This document shows positions 12,703 to 25,594 of a DNA stretch of 64,000 nucleotides, in pieces (within the stretch, counting starts at the first letter, position 1; each line of letters opens with the position of its first letter). The stretch lies in assembly GCA_949126835.1 (NCBI GenBank), contig OX421499.1, forward strand, positions 11,071,224 through 11,135,223, in the 5' to 3' direction. The position numbers and the translations under genes are program-made. The stretch is from Anisus vortex (Eukaryota; Mollusca; Gastropoda; Planorbidae). Below the pieces are notes generated by a model. It worked only from the letters and a program-made list of their open reading frames with translations, did not search any database and had not been told where the DNA came from.

Positions 12703-14655
12703 TATGTATTTTTGAGACTGTATGCTTAGAGTGTTTATGTTTAAAATTATTTTATTCAAGCCATACTTTTTTATGTTTGCTGCTTTTATATCTTCTTTAA
12801 TGTATCAGTATACAAACAGCGATTTCTTTAGAGTTTGGGAAAGACCAGTGGCGTAGCCGATATTGCAATTGGTATATATCTATCTATGGACTTTTAGGGT
12901 TAGGCTATATGAAAACTTGAAAATATGGTTTAACAGTACTTAAACGTGACTGTTTGAGTGACATGTTGAAGATATGATAAAGGACAAATTAAACTACAAG
13001 AGTTGAACAAGGTCACAAGCTGTAAATATAAAGTGTCTTAAGAAATATTTACACTCGTTAAGCTACAGTCATTACTTATTCAATGGCAGGATTGAGTTTA
13101 AAGGGACAGAAATCTGCCATTTAAAAGAAGACGATTTACCGCCCTTCTCATGACATGCCGTTTCCCGTGTGTACACCTTTTTTTTTAAATATTCAAACGC
13201 ATGACGGCTTTATGTTAAATTTAACCACATTTAGAGATCTCAGTCTGTCTCAAGCCAGACTCAATGTCTCTTTGTCGAAATGATACCACTGACTGATCCA
13301 GATAAAGTTAAGAGATTGCCTTTGACAAAACCCCACCAATGTTCGCGTTGGAACACACATGTTTTGAGTGAACGTGAGACGATGGAGGCAATCCCAAGAA
13401 TGCATTTTTTTCTGCACAAACTTTCAAATGTCTACAAAATTCTGTGTACCTTTCTTTTATCTGTAGTTTTTGGTACAGCGATATGAATCTTTACAGCAAA
13501 ATAATTAACTTTGTGTCAAGCAAAGAAAGGCAATCCCAAAATAAGATGGAAATAAACAACACATGGGAGGTCACTCAAATGTGTTGTAAATTTTAAAAAT
13601 AAATTTTGATTTATAAAGAGGTAAAATACTTTCACATGAATTACAATTTTTGTTAAATCTAGATATCTTCACCCCAAAACATTTGTCAAAGTCAAAGCAA
13701 GAGTTTATTTCTTAAACTTTGTAAACTGTCAAAATAATATAAATATGGCCTTCCTAAAAGTTACAACTTTTTTTAAAGTGATTGTTTAACAAATCCTGGC
13801 CCTGTATCTTTTCCATCCATCATACAGATAAATATAAAATTCTTTTCAATACTGTTTTATGTGGTCAATCAACCAGTTTTATTGCACAACTTTGATGGAC
13901 ATCTATAGTTAACACCTTCCCTCCCCAAGGGATGATGTTGTTTTTTCATTTTGATTTGATTTTGGTGGACGTTGCAAACTTTCAAGATCTTGGTAAAAAG
14001 TCACGGATTATGGCCACATGGCTTTCCAGCAGGGAAGGGAGGGAGGGAAGAGGGAGGGGGGGGGGGTCCTTGGCTTCAAAATAATTCATCGCTTTTGGAA
14101 CTTTTTGCTGGTCACACAGTCCCAAAGTAAGTCATGGCCATAAAGTTGTCAACACAAGATTTTAACACAAATGCAATCTGATAGGACACGGAGGTCTAGA
14201 GGTTGAATGGCCAGTGAAATGTATGGAATACAAATCAATAGTAAGCCCCCAGTTGTTACTTTTCTGAGTATAGCCAACTATGAATGATGGCTGCTCGAAA
14301 TTAATTGGAGGGAATTACAAGTTCCATGATTATTTATTGTGCTAGTTACAAAATCCCCCAGCATATTGTGACCAAGAAATCTAGTGGACAATATTTGACT
14401 TGCCAGTGGGACCAACAAACAATGCATATACCTACCGTAAAGTAGGGGAGTAAGGGAAATAACTTTAACAACTAATTTTGTAACGTGCAGATCCAAATAA
14501 TAATGCCCCTTTTCTATGTCTTGTATGTAAAGGATGATCCTTCTATTTTTATACATATTTAAATATATCAAGAAAACCTATTGTAGAATGAATGAGACTA
14601 TTTATTACAGGCGAAAAAAAAAACAATGAATACACATAATCTTAAACAAAATAAT
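12703..14655. other. No gene recognised
   Basis: AT-rich non-coding DNA with a purine/poly-G tract at 14032-14067. cagtggcgtagcc at 12849 resembles a hAT terminal repeat but has no partner that I can find. Confidence 0.6.
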
Positions 14656-14804
14656 AAATTTTGGCATCCAGGCAAAATAGCGACTGTCAAAACAGCCACT
14701 GTCATTTGAGGGACTTACACAATAGCGATTGTTTTAAAACACAACAACGTTAGAAATGAATTTAAAAAAAACAAATTTAATTTGGATTAGTTACATAATA
14801 CATA

Positions 14805-15165
14805 CATGATTTAAAAACAAAGATTTAAAACAGAATACATGGTTTAAAAAGAAGATTTAAAACAGAATACATGATTTAAAAAGAAGATTAAAAAACGAAT
14901 ACATGATTTAAAAAGAAGATTAAACACACTACATGATTTAAAACGAAGATTTAAAACAGACCACATGATTTAAAAGGAAGATTTAAAACAGAATACATGA
15001 TTTAAAAAGAAGATTTAAAACAGACTACATGATTTGAAACAAATATTTAAAATAGAAAACATTATTTAAAAAGAAGATTTAAAACAGACTACATGATTTA
15101 AAAGAAGATTTAAAACAGAATATTATATGATTTAAAAAGATGATTTAAAACAGACTAGAAAAAGA
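14805..15165. repeat. 32-bp A-rich minisatellite
   Basis: About eleven imperfect units of atgatttaaaaagaagattt followed by aaaacagaatac, inside the MULE left arm. Confidence 0.85.
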
Positions 15166-15308
15166 CCAAGGTTAGTCAAATCATGACACGTTCATTTCTA
15201 AATTGTGAGCAAGGATTCGAAGGAATTACAGAAGATCATACTGATCTCTATGATGCTGTACAGCAGAGATTCTTGTGTTCATTGTCACTTATTTTTTCAT
15301 TCACTGAG

Positions 15309-16382
15309 TCAGGTCTCTGCCTTGTAGCAGCTGGGTACGAGAGTTGTCCGTTGATGGGCTTCCTCCCATCTTAGAGCTTCTATAAATCTGAAGATGAAAG
15401 GATGATGAGTTTCAGCTGATCCCTGAAAAGCATTGTGCCAACTTTCGAGCTGATTATTAGTTCGTGGCAGTCCTGCATCTTGTCGGTTTTCACACTTTAC
15501 AAATCTACAGGAAATAATAATTGTCTTCTGTCTCCACAACTGTTTCTCCACCCCACGTAGTTATCTTCGAAGTAATTTACAAGAGGCATTACTTCTGGGG
15601 GGTAGTCTGCCACCAGTTCATCAAAGTCATCGCTCACTTCATCCATAGGCAAGAGCAAGGAGCATTTTCAATGTCGTTCGAACATTTTCCTCTTGTACAT
15701 ATAACCGTTGTAGTCCGTTTTCCTGAATCTTTCTCCAGAGCAATTGTCCCAAGTGAAAGTAACAGCCGTAGATGTGCGTTTGAGGAAATGCTTCAATGAG
15801 TGCAGCTTTAGAAGCTAGTTCATAGTCGATCTGTACACTTCATGGAGCGAGTTCAGGTTTCAATGATTTGATTTTAGTCCACATTCGAGAGTATGTGAGG
15901 TTTTGCTTACTTGGGAGCAAAACAAAAACGCAGGGAAGCACATTGTTCTGTATCAAAGCCTGCACAGTGTATACTTAATAGTATAGGTTTGGTGATACTT
16001 TGAATGTGCCATCACACATCCAATGTTTGGAGTCGTGCAAGGTTTGAAGAAACTGATCTGTGCTGAAAATAAGCATCCGATTAACATCTCCACGCCCACT
16101 GTCATAGAGCAGGATTCTACGCTGGTCTATTTTTTGTCTCAGTTGATCAGGTATCAACAGTTCTCCAACAGTAGCAGGAGCAGGGGGGTTGTTATCTGTT
16201 GCTTTCCTTTTCCGTCTGATGATCTGACGCAGATTTGTGGAAGAACCAACAGCTGCTGCAACTTTTTCATTAACATCGGCGATTGCATCCTGCACAATTC
16301 TTCGTGGTGGATCCCGTGTTATGACTGCAACCGTTTTTACTATGTTTTCCACTCTCTGTACTACCACTGCCACAGGACGCAC
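15309..16382 (-). pseudogene. MULE transposase pseudogene (FLYWCH-type lineage)
   Basis: Read on the minus strand, the first open segment (16382-15975) contains TRDPPRRIVQDAIADVNEKV, then a basic LRQIIRRKRK segment, then STDQFLQTLHDSKHWMCDGT followed by FKVSP. The D of the WMCDGTFKVSP motif is the usual first catalytic residue of MULE transposases linked to FLYWCH zinc fingers. A second open segment (15551-15309) gives AGLPRTNNQLESWHNAFQG, the conserved C-terminal TNN-ESWH block. The intervening 420 bp (15552-15974) is frame-broken but reads in the correct order. The FLYWCH N-terminus is degraded. The order and orientation agree with the flanking inverted repeats. Fold and family assignment are from memory of the family; the lesions are seen directly. 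Confidence 0.75.
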
Positions 16383-16477
16383 ACATGTTTAAAACTGTTC
16401 ACTTGCAAGATTTTTCATGTTGTAAGCATTAACTGAGAGTCTGTTTCTTTACATTGTCCATTTAGGCCGGCTTTGTG

Positions 16478-16640
16478 ATGCCGGCTGGTACTACAGTTAG
16501 TTCACTGGACTGTCAATCACGACAGTTCTAGCCCTATCGCTGACCGATCCCTACCGCCCTGCGGGAGTTTTGGGCCTAGTGGCCGTAATAATCTTCTATC
16601 TAAAAAGGAACGTCTGTAAGCGTATAAGATAATTGAGCGT
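16478..16640 (+). mobile_element. tRNA-derived SINE, family B
   Basis: gatgccggctggtactacag followed by ttagttcactggactgtcaa is a tRNA-like head with an A box. The B-box region is diverged (gttctagccctatc). The body, ccctgcgggagttttgggcc, and the tail, taataatcttctatc then aaggaacgtctgtaa, match the copy at 28405. Confidence 0.6.
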
Positions 16641-17662
16641 TTATAAATGAGAACACTATGTCCACATTGCCATTGTGTCCAGTGATTCAGAAAAAAAGTT
16701 CACAAATTTTTAGTAACTCTGAAAAGCAAATTCCATTTGGGGAACTTTGAAAAAACAAACTCCACTGCTCATGCAAGAGTCTTTGAAAAAACTTTGTTCA
16801 TTCTTGTTTTGTACAAATTATTTGAGATTGCAAAATTGGTCAAACAATTTCATGGCAAAAAAGTACAAGGAAATAGAATAAACTTCTCAATGTTTAGCGT
16901 ATTTATTACCTTCTTAATTAATTTAACCATCTTACTTGCAAACTATGATAAAAGTTTCCCACTATGGCTAAATAGTTCTTGAAATAGGACATTTACCTTC
17001 ACTCTAAAACGTGCATCCTTTGACTTAATGTCATTGTGAGTCACTAACGTATATTATATCGCCTGCTATATTTTGTAACAATAAAGCTGATGCATAGGTA
17101 AATTTGAATGTATGTTTGCAAGGGGAAGTGAGGTTGGGAAAGAGAAGATCGTTGGACAATTAATCTAACAACACATTAGATAACACAACCGAATTCATAA
17201 CCCTTTTACTGCTAAAAAATCCGGTGTTTTGCTTTACTCGTCCCATCCACTTATTGACAGTAAAAAAACAACATAAAAAGTTTTTAAAAAAAAAGGATTC
17301 TTAAAACCTTTGGCGTACAAAAACCGAACATTTTAAATATTTTTAGCTTTGCCTGCCGGCTGGAGGACACAGGTCTAAAAAGGACGAAATGTCCTCCTTT
17401 TGCCGGACGTCTGGCAACCATAGACTAGCATCACATTATATTATATGAGAAAATATTTTGCGCATTATCTGGAAAATTCGAAAATAGTCGCGATATATAA
17501 GATCTCACAAAAATGTATTTCGTTAATTTCACAAAATATTTTTTTAATTACATAAAAAAATTAATACAATTATTATTTCCTCGTTCGGTTTGTTAACAGT
17601 ACGAAAAGGGAGGGTCTTGATAGTCAAAATGCCAACCTGATTGCGTCGCCATTGTATATTCG
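16641..17662. other. MULE interior, non-coding
   Basis: No recognisable coding sequence. Includes gccggctggaggacacagg and an inverted echo near 17395, which may be a small inserted element. Confidence 0.4.
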
Positions 17663-17969
17663 CTCAAATGAGAGTTGCTGTTTTGACAGTCGCTGTTTTG
17701 ACAGTTGCTATTTTGCCCTCGAGCCTAAATTTCAAATTCAGACAAAATAGCCTATTGATGAAATATTATTTTATAAATAAATTGGAACATTAAATATTTC
17801 ATTCGTTTTAAAATACATTTTATTGTTCTGTATCCTGTGGCCTCTTTAAATAGCATGCATTGAAGTGAACTTATTAAATATGGCTCTAAAAAAACCACTT
17901 GGCCATTATTGAACAAAGTGGCCATTATAAAACAAAGACAATTCGAATAGTATCTTGGTGAACATGTGA

Positions 17970-20900
17970 TCATCGCTTTTCAGTATCTGGCGCCTTGGTG
18001 GTCAACTGTAGTCCATGCATGGATTTGATTTCTTCAGCTAAAGCCTGCAAAAAAAAATTAATTAAAAATACATTTATTTGTATACATCTTTCAGTAAGTA
18101 TTTCATTTAGTTTATATCAAACTTATAAGATCTATCTAAACAAGTCAACAAATATTTAGGATTTGGGATGGACAATTACTACAGCAATAAAACACAAAAA
18201 AACAAATATTATTATTATTATTTTCTTGTATATGTGTAAAACCGTTCTGACTTTATTTAAAAAAATGTTAAATATATTTTTTCACGCAAATGCCCCTCCC
18301 ACCAATGAGTGCATCTTCGGGTGATCAATTTGCATATTGACTTCAAGTTTCTTATAACCTGTGAAAAACAAAAGAATATCAATTTCCCAGCTTGACAAGA
18401 AGAAAGAGCAGCATCTATCTCATTCTGATAGGATCCAGAGGTTAGGTAGTGTTAAAAATTTATGTTTTTTGAGTAAGGTTCGGTCCTAACATAATGTATC
18501 ATCTCTCCATGCACGACATTCAGGAGAGAAGCAAAGTTTGTTGCCACAATAGGTACATCACATACACACATTAGACATTTCATCTCTAATTAACTAGAGA
18601 TGTTCCAACGTCAGAACAGAATGTATCAATTCAATTCTAAAATTATATATTCCCACTGTACCTTATTGACCATTCTGTGCTGTTGTATTTTAGGCACATC
18701 TTTAAACTCTGGAGATTCTATTGCTATTTGGTACATGGCACCACAACCACCTGTGGTCGTAACAAAAAAATTAACTTAGAACATTTCAATTATTTACAAT
18801 TCAAATCAAATTTATTTTTATCTTATATCATAGATGCTCATAATGTACAGATAGACAAACTAGACAAACAGTAATTTAAACAGTAATTTAAACAGTAATT
18901 TAAACAGTAATTTAAACAGTAATTTAAACAGTAATTTAAACAGTAATTTAAACAGTAATTTAAACAGTAATTTAAACAGTAATTGAAGGACATTTTTAAA
19001 TTTAATGCTTATTCTTACCTTTTATAACACATGTTAAAAGTAAATATTTATTACAGATATAAGACTGTACATCTAAGCTGCACATGAAACCCAGTTTTAT
19101 CACAAAAAGCAATAAAGTAACTTCATACACTAACTCTTTCCTAACTAGACATCATACACTAACTCTTTCCTAACTAGACTTCATACACTAACACTTTCCT
19201 AACTAGACTTCATACACTAACTCTTTCCTAACTAGACTTCATACACTAATGGTACATTCGCTGAAGTGGGAAAGTCGGAAACTCGGAAATTCCGAGTAGG
19301 AAGTTTTCCCATTTGCGAACTTGGTGCATTTTTGCATAATATTTTGTCACTTATCTATATAATATGTATAATGTGAATTAATTACATCTTCCTTGACGAC
19401 GTTGAAAATTAACATAAGATATAGAAGAGTTACCGTTACTTTGTGGATGTCCATTAATTACGTTTTACAATTTTTAGTAGATTTTTAACTATGGTTCTTA
19501 CCATCCTTCCCCCCCCCCAACTCGCCCCTCCCACATTTTTTTCAAATCCAAAGATTTTAACAATAGTTTTGTTCTTTCTGTTTACTATTGTTCTTTTCAT
19601 AGAAATATTTAATCTTTTCCAATTTTACGTTTCACTAAATGAGCTTTTGGTATAGCCTACAATGTTAATTGTTCAATAGACCTTTTCATCATCATTGATA
19701 TGCCTTCTTCTACAGGCAATTATTCCTTTGCTCTTTCTTCAAAATGATCGAACATATCCCCGGAACCTTTAACAAAATGCGAAAGTGAAGCATAGGCCTA
19801 CAATTCCCTACAATATACATACAGACTAATTTGGGGGTCTTGGAGCGATTGACTAGTCTTGTGAAATTCATCCAGCAAGTAATTCTATTTTGCACTCATT
19901 TTATGGTGGTTGTGCACAATATTAGCCATATTTTCCCCTGTGTGGCTACCCATATCTAGGAAAGTTAGAAAACGTTCAATAGGGAGCCCATCATCTTGTG
20001 AAACATATAGGCTATATAGGCCTACCTCACAATACCAGTGAGCTAACCAATATGGGACCGGTCTGTAGTGGAATCTACAGATAAACTGAAGTACCCTGCA
20101 GTTCTTAAATCCTCCAAGATTGTGTATCTTACTGGTACTTTAGTGTGCCATAATTTTGATAAACTTTGTATATTTATGTAGGCTAGGCCTATATATGATA
20201 ATTACTCACTCGTAAAATTTATTTTTGGGAACCCTAAGTTATTTCTTGTGTAGCTTATAAGTAAATACTGCACAAAAAGGACATGTCAAATCCATAATTG
20301 ATATATTTGTATTAACGTAAAACCATGTCACCATGTTTTTACATGTTTGCTATGTCCTATGTAGGCTACGTCGTGGCACAGGACACATGTAGAATTACTC
20401 TAAAAAGTAACATTGTTGATGTCAAATTTTCTTGACCGCCCCTCTCCCCTATGTTGACAATTGTCAAACCTTTTCAGACCCCCCTCCCCCCTATTTAGTT
20501 GTCGTAATTAATGGACGTCCACTTAGTTACGGATTTTCAGCTCATATAGATAAGTGATTTTATCTTAAACATTATAAGCCGAAGAACTTATATTATTTCA
20601 CAATAATATATAGATCAGTACTTATAATGCATACATATTTTTTACTCTATTTCGAAACATAATTTTATTTAAAATGGTATTTTTTATTTAAAAGAGCAAT
20701 GTACATAATATTTTTCTTTTTTTATCATTTTAACAAATCTTGTAAAAAAAATATAATTGCAAGGTTGCTAATGACGCATCGATAAAACCAACAGTTTTAA
20801 AATGCACAGTGTCGGAACACGGAACATTAGGCTATTATATTCCTACTCGGAACCTCCGAGTTTCCGACTTTCCCACTTCGTCGAATGCCATATTACTCTT

Positions 20901-21619
20901 TCCTAACTAGACTTTATACACTAACTCTTTCCTAACTAGACTTCATACAGAAACTCTTTCCTAACTAAACTTCATAAACTAACTCTTTCCTAACTAAACT
21001 TCATACAGTAACTCTTTCCTAACTTAACAACTGTGGTAGTTGATTGAAAGGACACAACAATGAACATTAAGTCACAATTGTGGTAATTGATTGAAAAACT
21101 CTGGCTTACAAAAAAATTGGAAAAAAATTCTGATAAAAAAAATTCTGGTAACTCTACAATTAGAGCTTTCAATAATTGTTTGCATATTTTAACAATTTCT
21201 TGAAATGGTATGATCTTAATGTTAACTCTTCTGTAGGTTACATAACTATCACCCACTGATGTAACATTTGTGGTAACTAAGGTTTTAATTATGGATGTAA
21301 ATGTCTCTTCTTCTGCGTATCTTGTTTGCTTAAATTCCCAGTCCCTTCTCTCAGAAAGGTGGTATAAGCTCAACTCCTAATGTTACACTACAATTGTATT
21401 GCTGATTAATCAATAGATTATTACAACTAGACCTGAAACATCAGCAACTTGTATGTTAGTGGCATCTGGGAAAGCTTCTTGAAGTTTTGATTTAATTAGT
21501 TTCTCTCCAGAAGTTAAGCTTTCTACTTCTGTTCTTGGATTTTCTGGACCTGTGCTCAGTTGACTCATTGGCTGACATAATGGAAGTATCTGTCTTTGAA
21601 TATTTATACAATTTCTAAC
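17970..21619 (-). CDS. BOLA3: BolA-like protein 3, mitochondrial (exons 2-4)
   Basis: Three exons on the minus strand: 21619-21433, 18750-18662 and 18044-17970 (TGA at 17972-17970). All are bounded by AG/GT and join in phase (phase 0, then a split Gly codon, then phase 0). The exon 2 C-terminal part gives GEKLIKSKLQEAFPDATNIQ and then VADVSG. Exon 3 gives GGCGAMYQIAIESPEFKDV and then QQHRMVNK. Exon 4 gives ALAEEIKSMHGLQLTTKAP. The BOLA3 hallmarks are present: the GGCGAMY motif with the conserved Cys, the QQHRMVN helix and the MHGL His. In the family, Cys and His ligate a [2Fe-2S] cluster with GLRX5, and the protein serves mitochondrial [4Fe-4S] assembly. The basic exon 2 start (VRNCINIQRQ) fits a targeting peptide. 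With the candidate exon 1 (29261-29293) the protein would be 127 aa, against 107 in human. Introns carry minisatellites and a 1.6-kb DNA element. Confidence 0.9.
18869..18984. repeat. 12-bp minisatellite in BOLA3 intron
   Basis: About ten copies of cagtaatttaaa, 119 bp upstream (in gene sense) of the exon 3 acceptor. Confidence 0.95.
19098..19250. repeat. 29-bp minisatellite, left part
   Basis: About five units of ttcatacactaactctttc followed by ctaactagac. Interrupted at 19250 and resumed at 20890. Confidence 0.9.
19251..20889. mobile_element. DNA element with ~34-bp TIRs inserted in the 29-bp minisatellite
   Basis: The left end includes gaagtgggaaagtcggaaac; the right end includes its exact complement gtttccgactttcccacttc. 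The terminal repeats span about 34 bp with few mismatches. The minisatellite continues on each side. Internally, gttactttgtggatgtcc near 19433 is matched in inverted orientation near 20508, so the arms are longer than the TIR alone. No transposase is recognised and the target duplication is not resolved. Confidence 0.7.
20890..21030. repeat. 29-bp minisatellite, right part
   Basis: About five further units of the same 29-bp repeat with more substitutions (catacag, cataaac). Confidence 0.85.
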
Positions 21620-21940
21620 CTGTTAAAAATGTAGTAAAAGAATTTAGACAATGCTATTAAATTTAAGCTTATATTATTACAATATAACGATGCCCTCTAA
21701 TGCCAACAATACCCAACTTGATTAGTTACAAAATATTCATTATTATATTCCCTACAAAGAATACTTTTTAAAATCTACATTAAGTACTATTGATGTAAAT
21801 TAATATAAGGATGTATCTGAAAAAAATGAAAAATACTTATCAGCTACAGAAATAAATCAAAAATATTAATTTGGAAATAAAAGAAGACATCAGAAAGATA
21901 TATATATATATTCATACACTAACAGCAATATATATATATA

Positions 21941-22543
21941 TGTGATGCAACCCCACGAACCGGTACGGAAGTCGGTAAAACTGATTTTCCAATAAATGCA
22001 AAAAGGGTGAAATTAGGATCCTAGGTCCTTTTTTAGATTATTATTGATTTGTAATTTTGAATGCCTTAATTTATAGCTGTGAAATTTTCAAGCTAAAATT
22101 ATTTTTAGAAATTACTAAAAAATGTGTTTTTATGTAGCTTTTGTATAAAATCAAGCAAAATGTCCTATAAAGATTAAATTGTTTAAAAGTCAAATAAATA
22201 TTACTTTAAACATTTAAAACCTTAACAACTCGTGTATTGACTCATTCTGAGTGTTTTTGCTAAATTTCATGGTGATTGGTTAATATTTGTTCATTCTGAA
22301 AATAATTAATTATCTGTTGCAATGCTAAATTGTTAAAATTTGGTACCTTTTTCTTTTTAATTTTTCTCCAAAGTGACTTTTCTTACCTTTACTTATGTAA
22401 TTTTGAATAACTTTGGAACTAATTAATGGATTTTAAAGATGTTTTCACCAATATATAGATAAATGAATTAGCTTTATTTAAACACCTAAACCTAAATATC
22501 ATATTTTGCCGACTTCAGTACCATTCCTTGGGGTTGCATCACA
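21941..22543. mobile_element. MITE-like element with ~35-bp TIRs
   Basis: Left tgtgatgcaaccccacgaac and right, as complement, tgtgatgcaaccccaaggaa, with matching acggaagtcgg/actgaagtcgg inner parts. Both flanks are TA repeats, so the target duplication cannot be read. No ORF. It lies upstream of BOLA3 exon 2, in the presumed first intron. Confidence 0.7.
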
Positions 22544-22552
22544 TATATTATA

Positions 22553-22814
22553 CAGTGCTTTTTTTGTGACGGTACGCACCGGTACGGCATACCTGCACCT
22601 TCTTCAATGTGGGGAAAAAATTATTACTTTTCGTGTATTTTAATGTTTATTATTAATTTATTTTATTATTAATTTGTTAAAATTGAATTATTTTAAAATT
22701 GCGCTCAATAAGAATTAAAATTTAATTCAATTTAATAAAAATGCGAAACTGCTTTAAAAGTTAAGCAATCCATCACTGAGTACCGTCACCAATTTTTTTT
22801 TAAAAAAAGCACTG
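22553..22814. mobile_element. Short MITE, TIR cagtgcttttttt
   Basis: A 262-bp element beginning cagtgctttttttgtgacgg and ending in ccgtcaccaa, a T/A run and aaaaaaagcactg. Both ends lie in TA-rich DNA. It starts 9 bp after the previous MITE. Confidence 0.65.
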
Positions 22815-22839
22815 TATATATATATATATATATATATAT

Positions 22840-22881
<42 letters not shown>

Positions 22882-22883
22882 GT

Positions 22884-22916
<33 letters not shown>

Positions 22917-22941
22917 ATATACATATATATATATATATATT
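22815..22941. repeat. (TA)n microsatellite
   Basis: Long alternating TA tract with tatgtata interruptions. It can form hairpins. Confidence 0.95.
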
Positions 22942-24218
22942 AAAGACAGGTAGATAGCATGTGCCAACATGATATTGTTAACTCAATTAACCCTTCCTGT
23001 ACTGACCTACTTTCCTGCTTTGCACACCTTCAGTACTGGCCATTATTTTACTCATTACTCCCTACGATGTAAACTTAATTTTAGAAACGATGAGAAATTG
23101 ATAGGGTTTCGAAATTATTTTTTAAAACTTTTTTGTTGGTAAAAAGTGTTAATAACATGTTCAGAGTAAATTGCTTGAAACATAAAAATTTAGCTTACTA
23201 GAATAATCAAATTCTTAAAATGATTGGATTTATTTGTAATATTAATAAATAAGAAAAAGTTTCACCAAAATATAGATCCAATGTAGAGTAAAGTAAATAA
23301 CTATCGGTCATTAGAACCGCACTTTCAATTTCTAAAAAAAAACTTAGTGGTCAATTTGGTCAATTTTTGTAATTTAAAAAGCGAAATAAAATTCAACTAT
23401 TCAGCTATTGAATAAATATTCTGCCCGAGACTATGGTGAAAAGTGAAACCTTTATTTTGATCTTTAAATAGACACCCTCCCTTGAGGAATATAATGTACC
23501 TGGGATGCAGGGAATTTCATATTTTGATGACAATATATATGGAGGGAAAGAATTAGGTTGATGACTAGATACGCGCAAGGGACTGTAAGGGTTAACTGCC
23601 TCCTACAAATGGTAAAATGCTAGTCAGTTTATAGGCCTACATTTTAAAAAATGGTTTTAGTTTTTGTAAAGATTATCGAGTCAAAACAAAAAACTTTAGT
23701 ATAGGCAAGAAGCTGTCAAATTTATGCCTACATTAACTATCTACCTCCTCTGGTTAATACTAGTTAAGCGAGCCTACTATAATAAAATAAATATTTTTTC
23801 CAAATTTAACACAATTAATGATTATTGAAACTATGATTTTATCCCTGATGTGATGTGAGAAAAGAGAAAAATATTCATCATTCATTTCAACATTTGTTTT
23901 ATAGGCTAGTTTATACAATATAATAAAGCTAGCACGCATCGCTTTATATATTCTCTGTGATTTCACATTTTTCCTAATTCAGCTATGGCAATGTCTATAT
24001 GTCCTTCGACCCGACATATAGCGCGGGGGAGATATAGGCCTACGTCCGGCAACCGAACAAAATATTGCGGGAGATATTCTTCTGGCGAGCACGCCATGTG
24101 ACCGTCGGACACATTATTCGAAAGATATTATTTGGCGGGCTTGTTATTTGACCACCCAACTATAAGTACAAACAAGAGACGTAGAGCGTATTGATATTAA
24201 CACATTTATAAAAAAATG
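22942..24218. other. No gene recognised
   Basis: AT-rich non-coding DNA in the presumed first intron of BOLA3. A GC-richer patch at 24005-24160 with repeated ggcgggc/ggcgagc motifs has no ORF that I can assign. Confidence 0.5.
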
Positions 24219-24298
24219 GGCATTAGGCCTAATAGTCTTATTATTAGTTTAATACTTTGAATGGATAAATTGAATGAGATTGTTATGTCCACCTACAT

Positions 24299-24806
24299 CA
24301 GGGGTCGGGAACCTATGGCTCGCGAGCCAGATGTGGCTCTATTGATGACTGCATCTGGCCGCAGACAACTATTCGATTATAAAAAAATATTATTTCTTTA
24401 GACTCCTTTGATCTACATAGTAATTGCATATCAATATTTAATTCTACAAATGAGCTTAAGTCTACTGTAGCTCATCATCAGAAGTGGTAAAGGAGATAAA
24501 CTCCGCTGGTGGTTCGGGTAGTCAACTTTATTGTTGCCAGAGCATTAAATGATCGCCAGTTTAAAACACAGCTTGATGAGGTTGGGAATAATTATCCTGG
24601 TCTGCTTCTGCACAGCAACGTGCGTTGGTTGTCAGGGGGGGGGGGGGTCATAATTATTGTACTTTTTGTGTTGAAATTACACAAAATGCACACATTTACT
24701 TGAATTTTTAGTTTTAAACATAATGTATAGCTCTCGCAGAATTTCTTTTCAAAATATGTGGTGTAGGCTACATGGCTCTCTCAGACAAAAAGGTTCCCGA
24801 CCTCTG
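24299..24806 (+). mobile_element. Non-autonomous hAT element, copy 1
   Basis: TIRs caggggtcgggaacct and aggttcccgacctctg with an 8-bp duplication acctacat at 24291-24298 and 24807-24814. At 24509-24640 it retains a transposase piece: VNFIVARALNDRQFKTQLDE, then LLLHSNVRWLS. This is the ZBED/GTF2IRD2-like hAT segment, cut off by an 11-12 bp G-run. Confidence 0.85.
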
Positions 24807-25082
24807 ACCTACATGTATAAATGAATGGCTCACCGTAATTGTAGCGCAAGTCAAGATGTGACTTTATAAGATGTTTGGTAATAACTTTTAAAATGTATTT
24901 TTATTTCTTTGATACTTTGAATGAAATTATGTCCGCCCACATAAATTTAATAAAAGAAGGGTATTCACATATTGAACTAAAAATATCTCGTTTTACTATA
25001 TTGGCATTAGGCCTAATAGTCTTATTATTAGTTTAATACTTTGAATGGATAAATTGAATGAGATTGTTATGTCCACCTACAT

Positions 25083-25594
25083 CAGGGGTCGGGAACCTAT
25101 GGCTCGCGAGCCAGATGTGGCTCTATTGATGACTGCATCTGGCTCGCAGACAACTATTCGATTATAAAAAAATATTATTTCTTTAGACTCCTTTGATCTA
25201 CATAGTAATTGCATATCAATATTTAATTCTACAAATGAGCTTAAGTCTACTGTAGCTCATCATCAGAAGTGGTAAAGGAGATAAACTCCGCTGGTGGTTC
25301 GAGTAGTCAACTTTATTGTTGCCAGAGCATTAAATGATCGCCAGTTTAAAACACAGCTTGATGAGGTTGGGAATAATTATCCTGGTCTGCTTCTGCACAG
25401 CAACGTGCGTTGGTTGTCAAGGGGGGGGGGGGGGGTCATAATTATTGTACTTTTTGTGTTGAAATTACACAAAATGCAGACATTTACTTGAATTTTTAGT
25501 TTTAAACATAATGTATGGCTCTCGCAGAATTTCTTTTCAAAATATGTGGTGTAGGCTACATGGCTCTCTCAGACAAAAAGGTTCCCGACCCCTG
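25083..25594 (+). mobile_element. Non-autonomous hAT element, copy 2 (by duplication)
   Basis: Same element and same target duplication (25075-25082 and 25595-25602). It arose by the 784-bp duplication and not by a second insertion. The transposase piece (25294-25425) reads through the Arg of VRWLSR before the G-run, which is longer here. Confidence 0.85.

Larger units (their letters stand above)
14656..17734 (-). mobile_element. Decayed MULE (Mutator-like element)
   Basis: A 3.1-kb block bounded by inverted repeats. The left end contains ggcaaaatagcgactgtc, aaacagccactg and tcatttgag (14671-14710); the right end reads as its reverse complement (17663-17717), with an extra internal copy of the gctgttttgacag motif. 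The match may extend outward to aaattt on both sides, so the exact ends and the 9-11 bp target duplication are unresolved. It contains a MULE transposase pseudogene, a 32-bp A-rich minisatellite and a SINE. Confidence 0.6.

Noticed and set aside
20990..21373. 127-codon minus-strand ORF inside a BOLA3 intron
   Set aside because: Its end overlaps the 29-bp minisatellite, it matches no family I know, and the spliced BOLA3 frame skips it.
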